A stretch of DNA of 64,000 nt from Schistosoma haematobium. Lineage: Eukaryota; Platyhelminthes; Trematoda; Strigeidida; Schistosomatidae. The stretch covers positions 124,001 through 188,000 of the forward strand of contig NC_067196.1 of NCBI RefSeq assembly GCF_000699445.3. Direction: 5' to 3'. Under the pieces are notes generated by a model. It worked only from the letters and a program-made list of their open reading frames with translations, ran no database searches and was not told the origin of the DNA. Position numbers and translations under genes: made by a program. Shown here in pieces: positions 10,213 to 19,461 of the stretch. Position 1 is the first letter of the stretch. Each line of letters begins with the position of its first letter.

Positions 10213-10434
10213 TTGTTGAGATGCTTCAATGAAAATATGTTTGTCTGTTTTGAAACTTCTTTATACCAACCTATTACTGTATTAAATCAAGAAGTTTTGA
10301 ATAAAATTATACCTTTGGTGAATACTTTGGAAGTTTATTATGATACTAAGATAAGACTGTCATTTATGGATGAATCAATCAGATTTAAGATAACAGTTCA
10401 TGGATTTTGGCTCGAACATCATTCATCCATTTGA
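10213..10434 (+). other. Open frame of uncertain status
   Basis: A 73-codon ATG-initiated frame with protein-like composition (SLYQPITVLNQEVLNKIIPL, LSFMDESIRFKITVHGFW) but no recognised family. No splice-consensus boundaries were found that would join it to another exon. It could be a host exon remnant, a piece of a transposon ORF, or chance. Confidence 0.2.
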
Positions 10435-10556
10435 CTAAATAACGCTTTATCATTAGAGCTTCTCTGGCGGCCTCCTTGAATATCTGGGCTACCTGTTCCT
10501 ACGATCTATATATTTCATCAAGTTATCTGTTTTGTTGTTTGTTTTAGCACATCATT

Positions 10557-10844
10557 ATGTCTACTGTGCGCACAATCTATTCAGGCGCGTTTATGAAAAG
10601 TTTACAACCTTTCGCTATACGGGATACAAAAAGGTACAATCAGCGACATCATGGTGGCTGGCAATATGCATTGAAACGAATGAACATTAATCAAATGTGG
10701 ATTACCGAACTCCTAATATGTAACTGGTCATCATTCAAAATCTATCGTCACAATCGATCAAGGTATAAGAAAAGGAAACTTGTTGAAATACTTTATGCTG
10801 AGAATTCTATGTTGTACCAAAAATATAATGTTGAATAAAGCTTC

Positions 10845-10908
<64 letters not shown>
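10557..10908 (+). mobile_element. Internally deleted CR1-type mini-element with (AAT)n tail
   Basis: The 5' part (10620-10725, CGACATCATGGTGGCTGGCA and 'GCATTGAAACGAATGAAC') matches 13045-13140 of the CR1 element. It then jumps to the equivalent of 13266-13305 (TTCAAAATCTATCGTCAC...) and then to the element's extreme 3' end (AACTTGTTGAAATAC, 'TTGTACCAAAAATATAAT', 'TTGAATAAA') followed by about 21 AAT units (10845-10908). A ~2.9-kb element is thus reduced to ~350 bp with both ends kept. The fused frame stays open for 93 codons, but it lacks the endonuclease and RT active sites. Confidence 0.8.
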
Positions 10909-10909
<1 letters not shown>

Positions 10910-11344
10910 CCAGTTCTTAATTACTGCTCCCCCCTTGAATCTAATTCTTAACCTTTAAGCATAAACTGTGAATCATAATCTTTTTATTCTTCACACAGGT
11001 TTGTAATCCTCAGTGAATTTTCATAATAAGATGGACATTCTCAAGGTCATTTTAGGGTTACTCAAAGGTTGTCCATAAATTATAGTCTCATTAATAATAG
11101 AATATTGCCTATTGCCTATTGCCCATTAATCGATCGAAGAAATAACTAGTATTGTCATGTAATTTGAACTTTCTAAAAGAAATTCATTATTTGTAACATT
11201 TTATTGTCCCTTTTAGTCTAATGGTAAATATTCTATCCAGATAAGCTTTACTATTCAAATCTAAAATGTTTTCCAAATATATACGAATTCCTCTTCCTTT
11301 CAGTTCCTTTTGAAGTATTCTCGTTTTTCCGAATCTTATAGTTT

Positions 11345-11430
11345 TATTTGTACACAACCGTCCAGTTCTTCGAGGTTTTCCATGGTGGTCTAGCTTCAAT
11401 TGACTTACGATCTCAACTATTGAAATTACT
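11345..11430 (+). mobile_element. SINE 3' fragment
   Basis: Contains ACCGTCCAGTTCTTCGAGG, TTTTCCATGGTGGTCTAGC and CTCAACTATTGAAATTACT, the shared SINE tail seen at 3851-3925, 4100-4190 and 48095-48190. The tRNA-like head and the ribozyme core are missing. Confidence 0.75.
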
Positions 11431-11548
11431 ATATTATGTACATAAACCCTTCTGATAGATCTAATAGATTATCTATAGTTTGATAAATGAATCGTTATGA
11501 ATACAGTTTAGTTGGTCTTTGTTGACTCCAAATCTCGGTTCTGATGGC

Positions 11549-11629
<81 letters not shown>
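11549..11629. repeat. (AT)n microsatellite
   Basis: About 80 bp of almost pure TA dinucleotides. Frames across it encode Tyr-Ile repeats and are artefacts. Confidence 0.98.
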
Positions 11630-11632
<3 letters not shown>

Positions 11633-11990
11633 TAATCCTCGTATATAGTCGTCGATTTAAATCACGTTGGTGAATACAAGAATGGATTTCGAATACGTAT
11701 ATTTTGTACACTCATTGATCTGGATGGACAATCAGAGGGACGAAGCAAAACAATGTGTAAGTGATATGGCGTGTGAGCCACATCAATCTAATCAAGTATT
11801 AATTGATATTCATATTCAAATCAATAATAAGTTACAGAAATGTGATGACTTGGGATAAGAAGATGCGAGCACACACGCTCACATGAAAACGGTGAAGGTT
11901 GATAAACGAATGAAGATTAGGGTCAAAACGTGACTCGATAAGGATGAATAAATTGGCTTGCATGTAACCTATAATAAACTATATGAGTTT
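11630..11990 (+). repeat. Degenerate LTR-like repeat, related to the 39-41 kb LTRs
   Basis: Shares ordered blocks with the LTR at 41188-41637: CTCGTATATAGTCGTCGA, 'AAATCACGTT', 'TTTCGAATACGTATATTT', then GATAAGAAG, 'CACACACGCTCACATGAAAA' and 'AAGGTCAAAA.[AC]TGACTC'-type blocks. The spacing differs and identity is low, so it is an old solo LTR or a relative of the family. A 63-codon open frame inside has no support. Confidence 0.5.
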
Positions 11991-12119
11991 AACCTAGCAA
12001 CTAACACGATACTTTTAATTCTCGTAGTAAGACAAAACCGTAATCTAATGTTTTTTATTATTTTTAGTGATCAACTATTTAAAATGAGTCCAGGATGTCA
12101 ACTGTAATTTATATTAATG

Positions 12120-12400
12120 GAGAAGGATGTATTTGTAAACCCCCAATAACTCAGCAGTGTGTCATCATTATCTCACACCCGAGATTCAAACCCAGGAACT
12201 CTCTGTCTCGTGCACGAATGCTTAACTTGTAGACCGTTTAACTGATCAACACCGAGCGATGTATATGTCCAACTTCAAGCAATCCACGAAATTACTACAC
12301 CGTCTAATGATTCCAGGTTTTCCATGATCGACTATCTTTAATGAATTCATGAATTCAACTATTAAATTACTAAAACTTTCAAAAATCCCTCTTCATTCTG
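12120..12400. mobile_element. Two abutting SINE fragments
   Basis: 12135-12260 reads on the minus strand as a tRNA-like SINE head with B box-like GGGTTTGAATCTCGGGTG (complement of CACCCGAGATTCAAACCC). 12300-12400 reads on the plus strand as the SINE tail (CCAGGTTTTCCATGATCGAC, 'CAACTATTAAATTACTAAAA'). Both are degenerate. Confidence 0.65.
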
Positions 12401-12639
12401 AATACTTTCTAAAGTCGGATATGTATCTTTTTCTAATGAAATAAATGAAGTTTTGTTACATCAATTGAATCAACTTGAAAGTATATATTGATTACGGTAA
12501 TATTTCACTTCAGTACTAGAACTGATCATCATGTTAGTTCTCTATCACTTTCACTCACATAGGGAAGTTTATTCATTAATAATCATAATAATATATTGAT
12601 AGATATCACAATTGAATTATGTTTTCTGGCTAGCGCTTT

Positions 12640-12850
12640 TTCCTAAGCGAGTACGTGGGTACGCGGGACTCGAACCCAGGACCTATCAGTCCCGCGCCAG
12701 GCGCTTAACCAACAAGATCACTGAGCCGGCATCCAACGGTGTTAATGTATAACTTCAACAAATCCATTAATGTCAGAACATCATGGAAAACCTGGAAGCA
12801 CTGGACGGCCGTTTCGTCCTATTGTGGGACTCCTCAGCAGTGCGCACCCA
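12640..12850 (-). mobile_element. SINE with intact tRNA-like promoter plus adjoining hammerhead-like block
   Basis: On the minus strand, 12730-12661 reads as a nearly complete tRNA-like head: CCGGCTCAGTGATCTTGTTGG (A-box region), a cloverleaf-like middle, and a perfect B box GGTTCGAGTCC (12676-12666). Downstream on the plus strand (upstream in SINE order), 12797-12846 is a hammerhead-like core. The order shows two SINE units joined head to tail. This is the best-preserved pol III-type promoter in the window. It is not called a tRNA gene because it sits in a multi-copy SINE and lacks a matched acceptor stem. Confidence 0.75.
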
Positions 12851-13010
12851 TATATATCGTAACAGATGGAAACGTGTACTATTTTTAACACACAACATTA
12901 TCAAATTGATTAATACCATGCCTTAATTTTGGCCTTTGTAAAATATCATAATTATGGACTTCTAACTGTGTAGAGCCTGATGATGAAATTATTGAAAGCA
13001 GTTGTTCGCT
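12783..13010. repeat. Direct repeat A1 (228 bp, partner 17516-17743)
   Basis: By eye it differs from the second copy at only two positions, and it includes the hammerhead-like SINE block and then 'CGTAACAGATGGAAACGTG', 'CAAATTGATTAATACCATG' and 'GAGCCTGATGATGAAATTA'. It directly precedes the CR1 element. The partner follows the Penelope-like fragment. Confidence 0.9.
12797..12846 (-). ncRNA. Hammerhead-ribozyme-like core (SINE-borne)
   Basis: Minus strand 5' to 3': GCACTG (stem I), CTGAGGA (fits the CUGANGA core), GTCC-loop-GGAC (stem II, loop CACAATA), GAAA, CGGCCGTC (palindromic stem III CGGCCG ending in a GUC cleavage triplet), then CAGTGC, which pairs with the upstream GCACTG. As in described schistosome SM-alpha ribozymes, the palindromic stem III means a dimeric or tandem transcript would be needed for cleavage. 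The fold is seen by pairing; activity is not shown. Confidence 0.6.
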
Positions 13011-15871
13011 TAAATTTTTTTCACAAGTTACGAAAAAGTACTATAAAAGACATCGTGGTGGTTGGCAATATGCGTTAAAGAGAATGAACGCTAATCGCAT
13101 GCCGATTCCCGAGCTACTAAATTCTAACTGCCGATCACTAATCAACAAAGTGGACTATCTGCAATTCCTACTAAATCAAAATATGTATCGTTATCGTGGT
13201 GTCATCACAATTCAAGAATCTTAGTTAAATGATTTACAGGATGACCGCCTAGTATGACTACGTGATTTTAAAATTTATCGCCAGGATAGATAGAACAATA
13301 AAAAGAGGTGTGGTGGCGGTGTAGATACGTTTGTAAACATAAACTGGTGTCGATCTTCGTTTGTGTTTTCAAAGTTTCCAAATGACTCTAAGATGTCGTC
13401 CAAAACATCTGAATAAATACAAATATGTTTATGTTACCAATATCTACGTTACTCCAGATTGCACATCATCTGCACTATCTGTTTTCGCTGATGAATTCAC
13501 TGAGTTCGCTGTTACTACCTTCAGTGATTCACTTTCAGTTGTATGTGGTGATTTCGATTAATGTGAATGTAGCTTCCTTACGTCACTAGGTCACCGAAAT
13601 GTGGTAGACATTCCTACTTGTTTGGATGCTCATTTAGACTTTGTTTTCATTAATGACGTGGGTATATATGTGACTCGTAAACGCGCTCCATTGTCTAGCT
13701 CGGATCACTGTATAATTCGTGTTCTACCTGAAGTATATGGAAAGCATGGGAAGAGTACACTCTTACATCACACCAAGAAAGTCAAACATGAATTACTCAG
13801 AAGAAAATATCCGAAATCTCAAAAACATGTTTCATACGGCCAACTGGGAATTATTTTCAGATGACTCACTGGAAATCACTATTGATGTTATCACTTATTA
13901 CCTCAAATTATGTTTTGATATTTGTTGTCCCACTGAAACCATTTTTGTAAAATGACTACGGAGGACGAAAGAAAGAATGTACAAGGAGAAGAACTCTAAT
14001 GAAGTTCGTAAGCTAAATGGTCTGATAAACCTAGAGATTATACGTCTCAACTGTATGTTTACTCAAAAATTCTTGTCTTGCAAAAACTCTCCAAGTATGC
14101 GTAAACTCTTTAAAGAACTTACAGGTGACAGACAGTTTAGAAGCGATAACCAGCTGAATGTTTGTGACTTAAATAAGCCTTTTGTAAGTCAGTCATCTGA
14201 TGTGATGTTCCCTCTATCCACGGGTTTAAATAATAGCTGTGTTCCAACTTTCACTGAAACTGATGTACGAAGATGTCTCCAGTTGCTTAATTCATCTGGA
14301 TGTTTAGGACCTTACGGTATCCCAAACATACTTTCTAAAACGTGTGCTGACGTCCTGTGTTATCCGTTCACAACTATCTTTAACAAATCCTTCTCATCTA
14401 ATCTCATACCGAATATGTGGAGAAAGATGAAGATAATTCCTGTATCCAAGAAAGCATCTGGTGATAAGAATGTAAAATTTAGACCCATTGCAATAACTTC
14501 ACCCTTCCTCAAAAGAATGGGAAAATTATTATTACTTCCACTTCAGCCTACGATAAAAGAGCATATTGATCCATATCAGTTTGCTTACAGACGCAAAAGA
14601 AGCACTTTAGATGCCGTCGCTGTTCTGCATCACAACATAGTGTTCAACTTAGAAAAGGGTAAGAAGTATGTGCTTTTCTGGACTATAGTTCAGCTTTTGA
14701 TTTTATACCAAGACAACGTCTAATTAACAAGTTAATCAGCGTCAACACTGACAGCTGAATAACCAACTGGCTATGTTCCTACCTCTATGGAAAGGATCAG
14801 TACACTGTGTTTGGAAGAAAGTGTTCAGAGTCTCTACTGTCTCATGAAGGTGTATTAAAAAGAGCTGTTCTTACACCTCTTCCTTCCTCTTTTTTTCTGC
14901 ATGATCTGCTGTTTTGAACAGAAAACACTTTTGTGAAATGCGTGGATGGTCTCACTCTATGTATGTCTATCTCTTCCTCTTTACATCTCATAGAAATGAA
15001 TGAGTACTTGTCTCGTATTGATTGTTGGTGTGCTGGTAATAGTCTTATACTTAATCCGTCTGAATATCAAGCTGTTGATTTTAACACGAGACATGAACGG
15101 CATCTAAACACCTTTTAGAGGTCACATAATGCCTTTGCCATTGGAGACTCGTTGATAAACACAGTGTTGAAGGTTAATTATCTTGTTGTTACCTTTTTTC
15201 TCTGATCTCTTGGTCTTCTCACGTTTTGTTGTTATCGAAGGAGGTTTTCCGTCTGACTTACTACATATACAGGCTGCATACTCTTAGGATTACTCGACTT
15301 TAACTCTTACAGTTTGTCAATTCTTGCATATTACCTATAATTCTTTACTATTCTCCATTATTCTTTTCTGGACTTTTGAGAAAAGACTTTTCTGTACTGC
15401 GGAGCGTGCTGGAGGCAGTTAGCAAGGTGTGTAGTGAATCTTTCAAAGTCATAATTAATAACGTTGTGGATAGACATCTAAAGTCATGCAAACTCCTGGC
15501 AGTTGTTATTTTATCAGATACTAACCATCTCCATCACACTTATCTTTCTCCTTGTATATATTCTGGTAGAACGAGACGTAATTACATTAAAATCCATGCC
15601 CTCAAGCAAAAGTATAAACGTTCTATCATACCTTACCTAGCAAATATACTCTGTGACGAATAGGTTGTTAGAGTTAACCTAGTCAATAACCTACATTCAT
15701 AACCATGTCTCTAATTTGAAAAATTGTACAGTATTTCGGTTTTCTTTTTTTAAAAACCCTTTTCATTTTTTTTTAGTTTTTACTGTTTTTTTCTTGTTGC
15801 GTTAGTAACTTGTTGAAATACCCTGCGCTGAGTATTCTATATTGTACCAAAAATATAATATTGAATAAAAC

Positions 15872-15922
<51 letters not shown>
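13011..15922 (+). mobile_element. CR1/Jockey-type non-LTR retrotransposon, degenerate
   Basis: About 2.9 kb. The 5' region (13030-13700) encodes scattered APE endonuclease pieces (PELLNSNCRSLINKVDYLQF near 13110, DIPTCLDAHLDFVFIND and the catalytic SDH near 13700). The RT region (13977-15120) is the longest open piece, with GCLGPYGIPNILS, FRPIAITSPFLKRMGK and DPYQFAYRRKRSTLDAVAV. The catalytic YADD equivalent reads CVDG near 14940, so RT is dead as it stands. The 3' end is TTGTACCAAAAATATAAT, TTGAATAAAA, then (AAT)n (15875-15921). Stops and frameshifts break the ORF in at least four places. The family is CR1-like by RT motifs; no family name is given because I cannot verify one. Confidence 0.85.
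15875..15922 (+). repeat. (AAT)n tail of the CR1 element
   Basis: About 16 AAT units directly after the element's AATAAA-like 3' end, matching the tail of the mini-element at 10845-10908. This indicates that (AAT)n is the family's own tail. The Penelope-like fragment begins at its end. Confidence 0.9.
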
Positions 15923-15924
<2 letters not shown>

Positions 15925-17440
15925 TCACTCTGACTGAAGTTATCGATTACATATGTGAACAACTGCTAGAAAAGAAAATAGAGATACCTATCCCAGTAAG
16001 TAAAATGAAAGAACTATTGTTGAAATGTACTATGAATATCTACTTTAAGTTCAACAATGACATTTTCAGACAATTTGATAGGGTAGCAATGGGATCACCT
16101 CTAGGTCCGATCCTTGCTAATATTTTTCTGACCAAACTAGAAAATGGTCCTTGGTAAGCTTGATTATTATTGTCGATACATAGATAACACACTAATCATA
16201 TGGGACGAAAGTATCAACAAACAGGCGATGCTAGACGCTTTCAATAATCTCCACCCAGCCATTCAATTCACCAGTGAGGAGGAGAAAAACAATAGTATAG
16301 CTTTTCTGGATGTCCTACTTTCTGGAAGGACAGACGGTCCCATTAAGAGAAATATATTTAGGGAGAGTACATGGACGGGCCAGTATATCCATTTCCAAAG
16401 CTTCACACCTCTTCAATATAAAATAAATTTGGTTAAATGTTTCAACCACAGAATCAAGTTATCATGTTCTGAAGACAGTGTGGATGACGAAATAGATATA
16501 CTAAAGAACACATTACGAAATAATGGTTATCCTGATAAGTTCGTCAAAAAATACCTCGTACGTAGTACTAAAAACAGAAGACATTGCGACACAGTCAGTA
16601 GAAAGACGTTATATCTGAGACTTGACTTTAAAGGGGATATAGTGGATGATATTCTAATACGTCAGCTCAAAGGATCTGTTGAAAGGACGTTTCACGCCGC
16701 CAAGCTACACATAATTTTCTCAACTAAACCAGTACTCACACAACTAATCAAGGATAGGTTACCAAAGATGGGTTCCTTCATGTGTGTATACCAGTTCAAC
16801 TGCTCTTGTGGAGCTAGTTACATAGGCCGTACTCAGAAGGCTTTATCCTTGCGTGTTCGTGAACATGTACGAGCTTGGTTGGGAAAAGGAGTTACTAAAT
16901 CAATTAACAGCATTGTTCTTCCGCACTTGGTAGATAGTGAACATCATATCAAAATAGAAGAAGCTTTCTCTGTTTTATATCAAGTTCCAAAATATCTACT
17001 TCAAGGAGCCAGATCACGACTGCTTTGCATAGCCGAAGCCATCTGGATCAACTCAAGAAGACCTAATTTATGCATCCAGAAAATAGATATATCCAGCCTC
17101 TTTGTTTACCTTGGCCCACGACTGGATCATCGAATACCTAGACTGAATATTATAAACCTCTTACCCCCCTTCCTTTACTTCCTTTATTTTATTAATTCTC
17201 CTTATTATCATTAATTTTGATTATCTCTATCTTAATCTTCACATCCATCATTCCCAATTCGTTGATCGTAATTACCTTGATAACACCCTCTTTACTACAT
17301 CATGTATTCACACAACAATCTTATAATTCTATAATACTATTCTTCACTTATTGTGACTGAACACTTTAGTCCAAATCATCTTTACCTTTATTGAATGACC
17401 TTTCTAATTTGCAAATAATACAATTTTGAAGTATATAGAT
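15923..17440 (+). mobile_element. Penelope-like element fragment (RT + GIY-YIG-like)
   Basis: Two overlapping frames (to 16157 and 16144-17214), separated by one frameshift near 16144-16157, encode a Penelope-type RT: FKFNNDIFRQFDRVAMGSPL, GPILANIFLTKLE, then CRYIDNTLIIWD, SIAFLDVLLSGRTDGPI and GQYIHFQSFTPLQYK. The second frame continues to a GIY-YIG-like nuclease region with YQFNCSCGASYIGRTQKAL and LRVREHVRAWL (near residues 218-250 of 356). The catalytic YxDD reads YIDN, so the second metal-binding Asp is missing. The 5' part of RT is missing, cut at the CR1 (AAT)n tail. 17215-17440 is a pyrimidine-rich trailer. The family is clear from the RT/GIY-YIG combination; the element is inactive. 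Confidence 0.85.
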
Positions 17441-17590
17441 ATATCAGAAGGGGGTTTTGTGGAGATTATAGTAATTTGAATAGTTAAGATCATGAGCCAG
17501 TTGAAGCCAGACCACCATGGAAAACCCGGAAGCACTGGACGGCCGTTTCGTCCTATTGTGGGACTCCTCAGCAGTGCGCACCCATATATA
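17440..17590 (-). mobile_element. SINE 3' half with hammerhead-like core
   Basis: On the minus strand: the core at 17579-17532 (GCACTG, CTGAGGA, GTCC...GGAC, GAAA, CGGCCGTC, CAGTGC, the same as 12797-12846), then CCGGGTTTTCCATGGTGGTC, 'AACTGGCTCATGATC' and the common SINE end (ATCTCCACAAAACCCCCTTC, read from 17440-17460). The tRNA-like head is missing. Confidence 0.8.
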
Positions 17591-17748
17591 TCGTAACAGA
17601 TGGAAACGTGTACTATTTTTAACACACAACATTATCAAATTGATTAATACCATGCCTTAATTTTGGCCTTTGTAAAATATCATAATTATGGACTTCTAAC
17701 TGTGTAGAGCCTGATGATGAAATTATTGAAAGCAGTTGTTCACTTAAA
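17516..17748. repeat. Direct repeat A2 (partner of 12783-13010)
   Basis: Nearly identical to A1 (two mismatches seen: CCTGG/CCCGG near the start and TTCGCTT/TTCACTT near the end). A1 and A2 flank the CR1 plus Penelope-like block like long terminal repeats. Confidence 0.9.
17532..17579 (-). ncRNA. Hammerhead-ribozyme-like core, second intact copy
   Basis: Same helices and core as 12797-12846: stem I GCACTG/CAGTGC, CTGAGGA, a 4-bp stem II with loop CACAATA, GAAA, palindromic CGGCCG and the GUC triplet. It lies within direct repeat A2. Confidence 0.6.
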
Positions 17749-17766
17749 CATTCTTCATTTTTGAAC

Positions 17767-17837
17767 AAATAAGTATTAAATGAATATGATGATAATAGTG
17801 AGTTCGAATATTAGTAAACAAGACAATATTATGTATT
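17767..17837 (+). repeat. R3 repeat, left flank of the gypsy element
   Basis: Matches the reverse complement of 9452-9522 (AATAAGTATTAAATGAATAT, 'GAGTTCGAATATTAGTAAAC'). It stops exactly at TGTGGAG, the start of the LTR. Confidence 0.88.
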
Positions 17838-18368
17838 TGTGGAGATGGGCCCGACAAGCTTATTTTGTAAATAGTTTTCAATGTTATTTGTATTTACTTT
17901 GTCAACCTTCCACTGTATGTATATTTAACATTAAATGTCTGTAACTGTTGTTTTAGTAAATGACCTTGAACACACTTTCCGTTGTACTATTACATTGCGT
18001 GACATACCGCTGCTGGCTAACAAATACAATGCTTCTCGCACACTCCTCGTTCTATTTCCATTTGTGATTGAGCTATCCGAAGTCTAAATCAAATTCTATC
18101 TTCATTTATAGACTGTAACCGAAATATATCACATCCAACGTGGATTATATCATTAGAGAGTTCACCAACCTGTTCAGAATCAACAAACATTTATAATTGT
18201 GGATTTACTTCACTGGACCTAATCATAACACGCAACATCTGATCAATTTAAGTAACGTCCCCAATTTTTATTGTATTTGTGACAATTAATTATATATATT
18301 AATATTACTACTGATTTTTAATAACTTTGTTTATATTTTTTGTGTTCATATCTGTTTGGTCCACCACA
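17838..18368 (+). repeat. 5' LTR of the gypsy element
   Basis: Starts TGTGGAGATGGGCCCGACAA directly after R3 flank. The right boundary is placed at CCACCACA (18368) because it precedes TGGTGAGCC (18375-18383). That sequence also follows the 5' LTR of the minus-strand element (at 41186), so it is the likely tRNA primer-binding site. The right end is tentative, since there is no second LTR to compare. Confidence 0.6.
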
Positions 18369-18407
18369 ATTATTTGGTGAGCCTTGAATTCATTGTAGAT
18401 GTTTACT

Positions 18408-18516
<109 letters not shown>

Positions 18517-18564
18517 TTTTTTATTACTTGGCACGCTAGTTCATTTATATTTGTTTTTGCCATC

Positions 18565-19461
18565 ATGAACTCTCCTGGTAAACTCATTGATATAGATAGT
18601 CCATTAATCAACTCCTTGAACTCTTCACAATCAGAAGATAATGCCTTAACCTCGATCAACGCAATTTCAGACGTAAGACTACCAACGTTCGGCGTTAATA
18701 ATCCAAGAATCTGGTTCGCACAAATCGAAGCTTTGTTCATGGCTAGAGGTATAAAATCTCAGGCAACAAAGTATGCTTATGTAGTTGGGGCACTCCCTAT
18801 TGAGATTGCTGCTGAAGTCGGAGATTTAATCGATCACGTGCCAGAAGCTGAACCTTATGATAAAATAAAGACAGCCGTAATCCAACGCACCTCGGTTTCA
18901 GACGAGAGAAGACTGCAGCAATTGCTAACTTCTTGCGAATTGGGGGACAAGAGACCCTCGCAATTACTCCGACATATGAAACACTTAGCAGGGTCATATA
19001 AGGTAGACGATGCATTGCTTAAACAGATGTGGTTTCAACGTTTACCACAGAATGTCACCCAAATTCTCAGCATATCAGGAACTTCCGTCAATCTCGACGA
19101 TCTAGCTGATATGGCTGACAAAATGATTGAGATTTATCCCGACAGCCAACGTTTGAATGTACTACAAACCTCTAGTGGAGACACGATTAGCCCATCTAAC
19201 AGCATCCAACAACAAATAACACAGTTAACACAACAGCTAGCAGCACTGCAGGCGACTATTTCTACCATCCATTCTCGACCTGCCAGATCTAAGTCCAGAA
19301 GGAGATCAGTATCCAGACCTCGTCTTAGGTCACCCAAACGGATAGCAGATACTTGCTGGTATCATGCGACTTTCGGGGAGAAGGCACGCCGTTGCACTAA
19401 ACCATGCAACTTTGAAATAAGCAACCCAAATGACCAGGGAAACGAGACGGCCAGACAGTGA
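18565..19461 (+). CDS. gag: Gypsy Gag polyprotein
   Basis: Intact 298-codon frame from ATG 18565. The N-terminal third is polar. The capsid-like part begins around residue 38 ([20 protein letters not shown]) and continues through [30 protein letters not shown] and [15 protein letters not shown]. Next come a Gln-rich stretch ([15 protein letters not shown]) and an Arg/Ser-rich basic tract. A Cys/His cluster near the C terminus ([18 protein letters not shown]) stands where a nucleocapsid zinc knuckle would be, although the spacing is not the classical CCHC. The stop TGA overlaps the ATG of pol (TGATG at 19459-19463). This is the only intact frame of the element. It would form the virus-like particle of the retrotransposon. 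Confidence 0.85.
   Translation: MNSPGKLIDIDSPLINSLNSSQSEDNALTSINAISDVRLPTFGVNNPRIWFAQIEALFMARGIKSQATKYAYVVGALPIEIAAEVGDLIDHVPEAEPYDKIKTAVIQRTSVSDERRLQQLLTSCELGDKRPSQLLRHMKHLAGSYKVDDALLKQMWFQRLPQNVTQILSISGTSVNLDDLADMADKMIEIYPDSQRLNVLQTSSGDTISPSNSIQQQITQLTQQLAALQATISTIHSRPARSKSRRRSVSRPRLRSPKRIADTCWYHATFGEKARRCTKPCNFEISNPNDQGNETARQ

Noticed and set aside
12661..12730. Possible tRNA gene on the minus strand
   Set aside because: A and B boxes are good, but the unit belongs to the multi-copy SINE and continues into SINE sequence; no convincing 7-bp acceptor stem seen.
12965..12995. CTGATGA...GAAA spacing resembling a hammerhead in direct repeat A (also 17705-17735)
   Set aside because: The interval between CTGATGA and GAAA (TGAAATTATT) cannot form stem II, so it is only a chance core.
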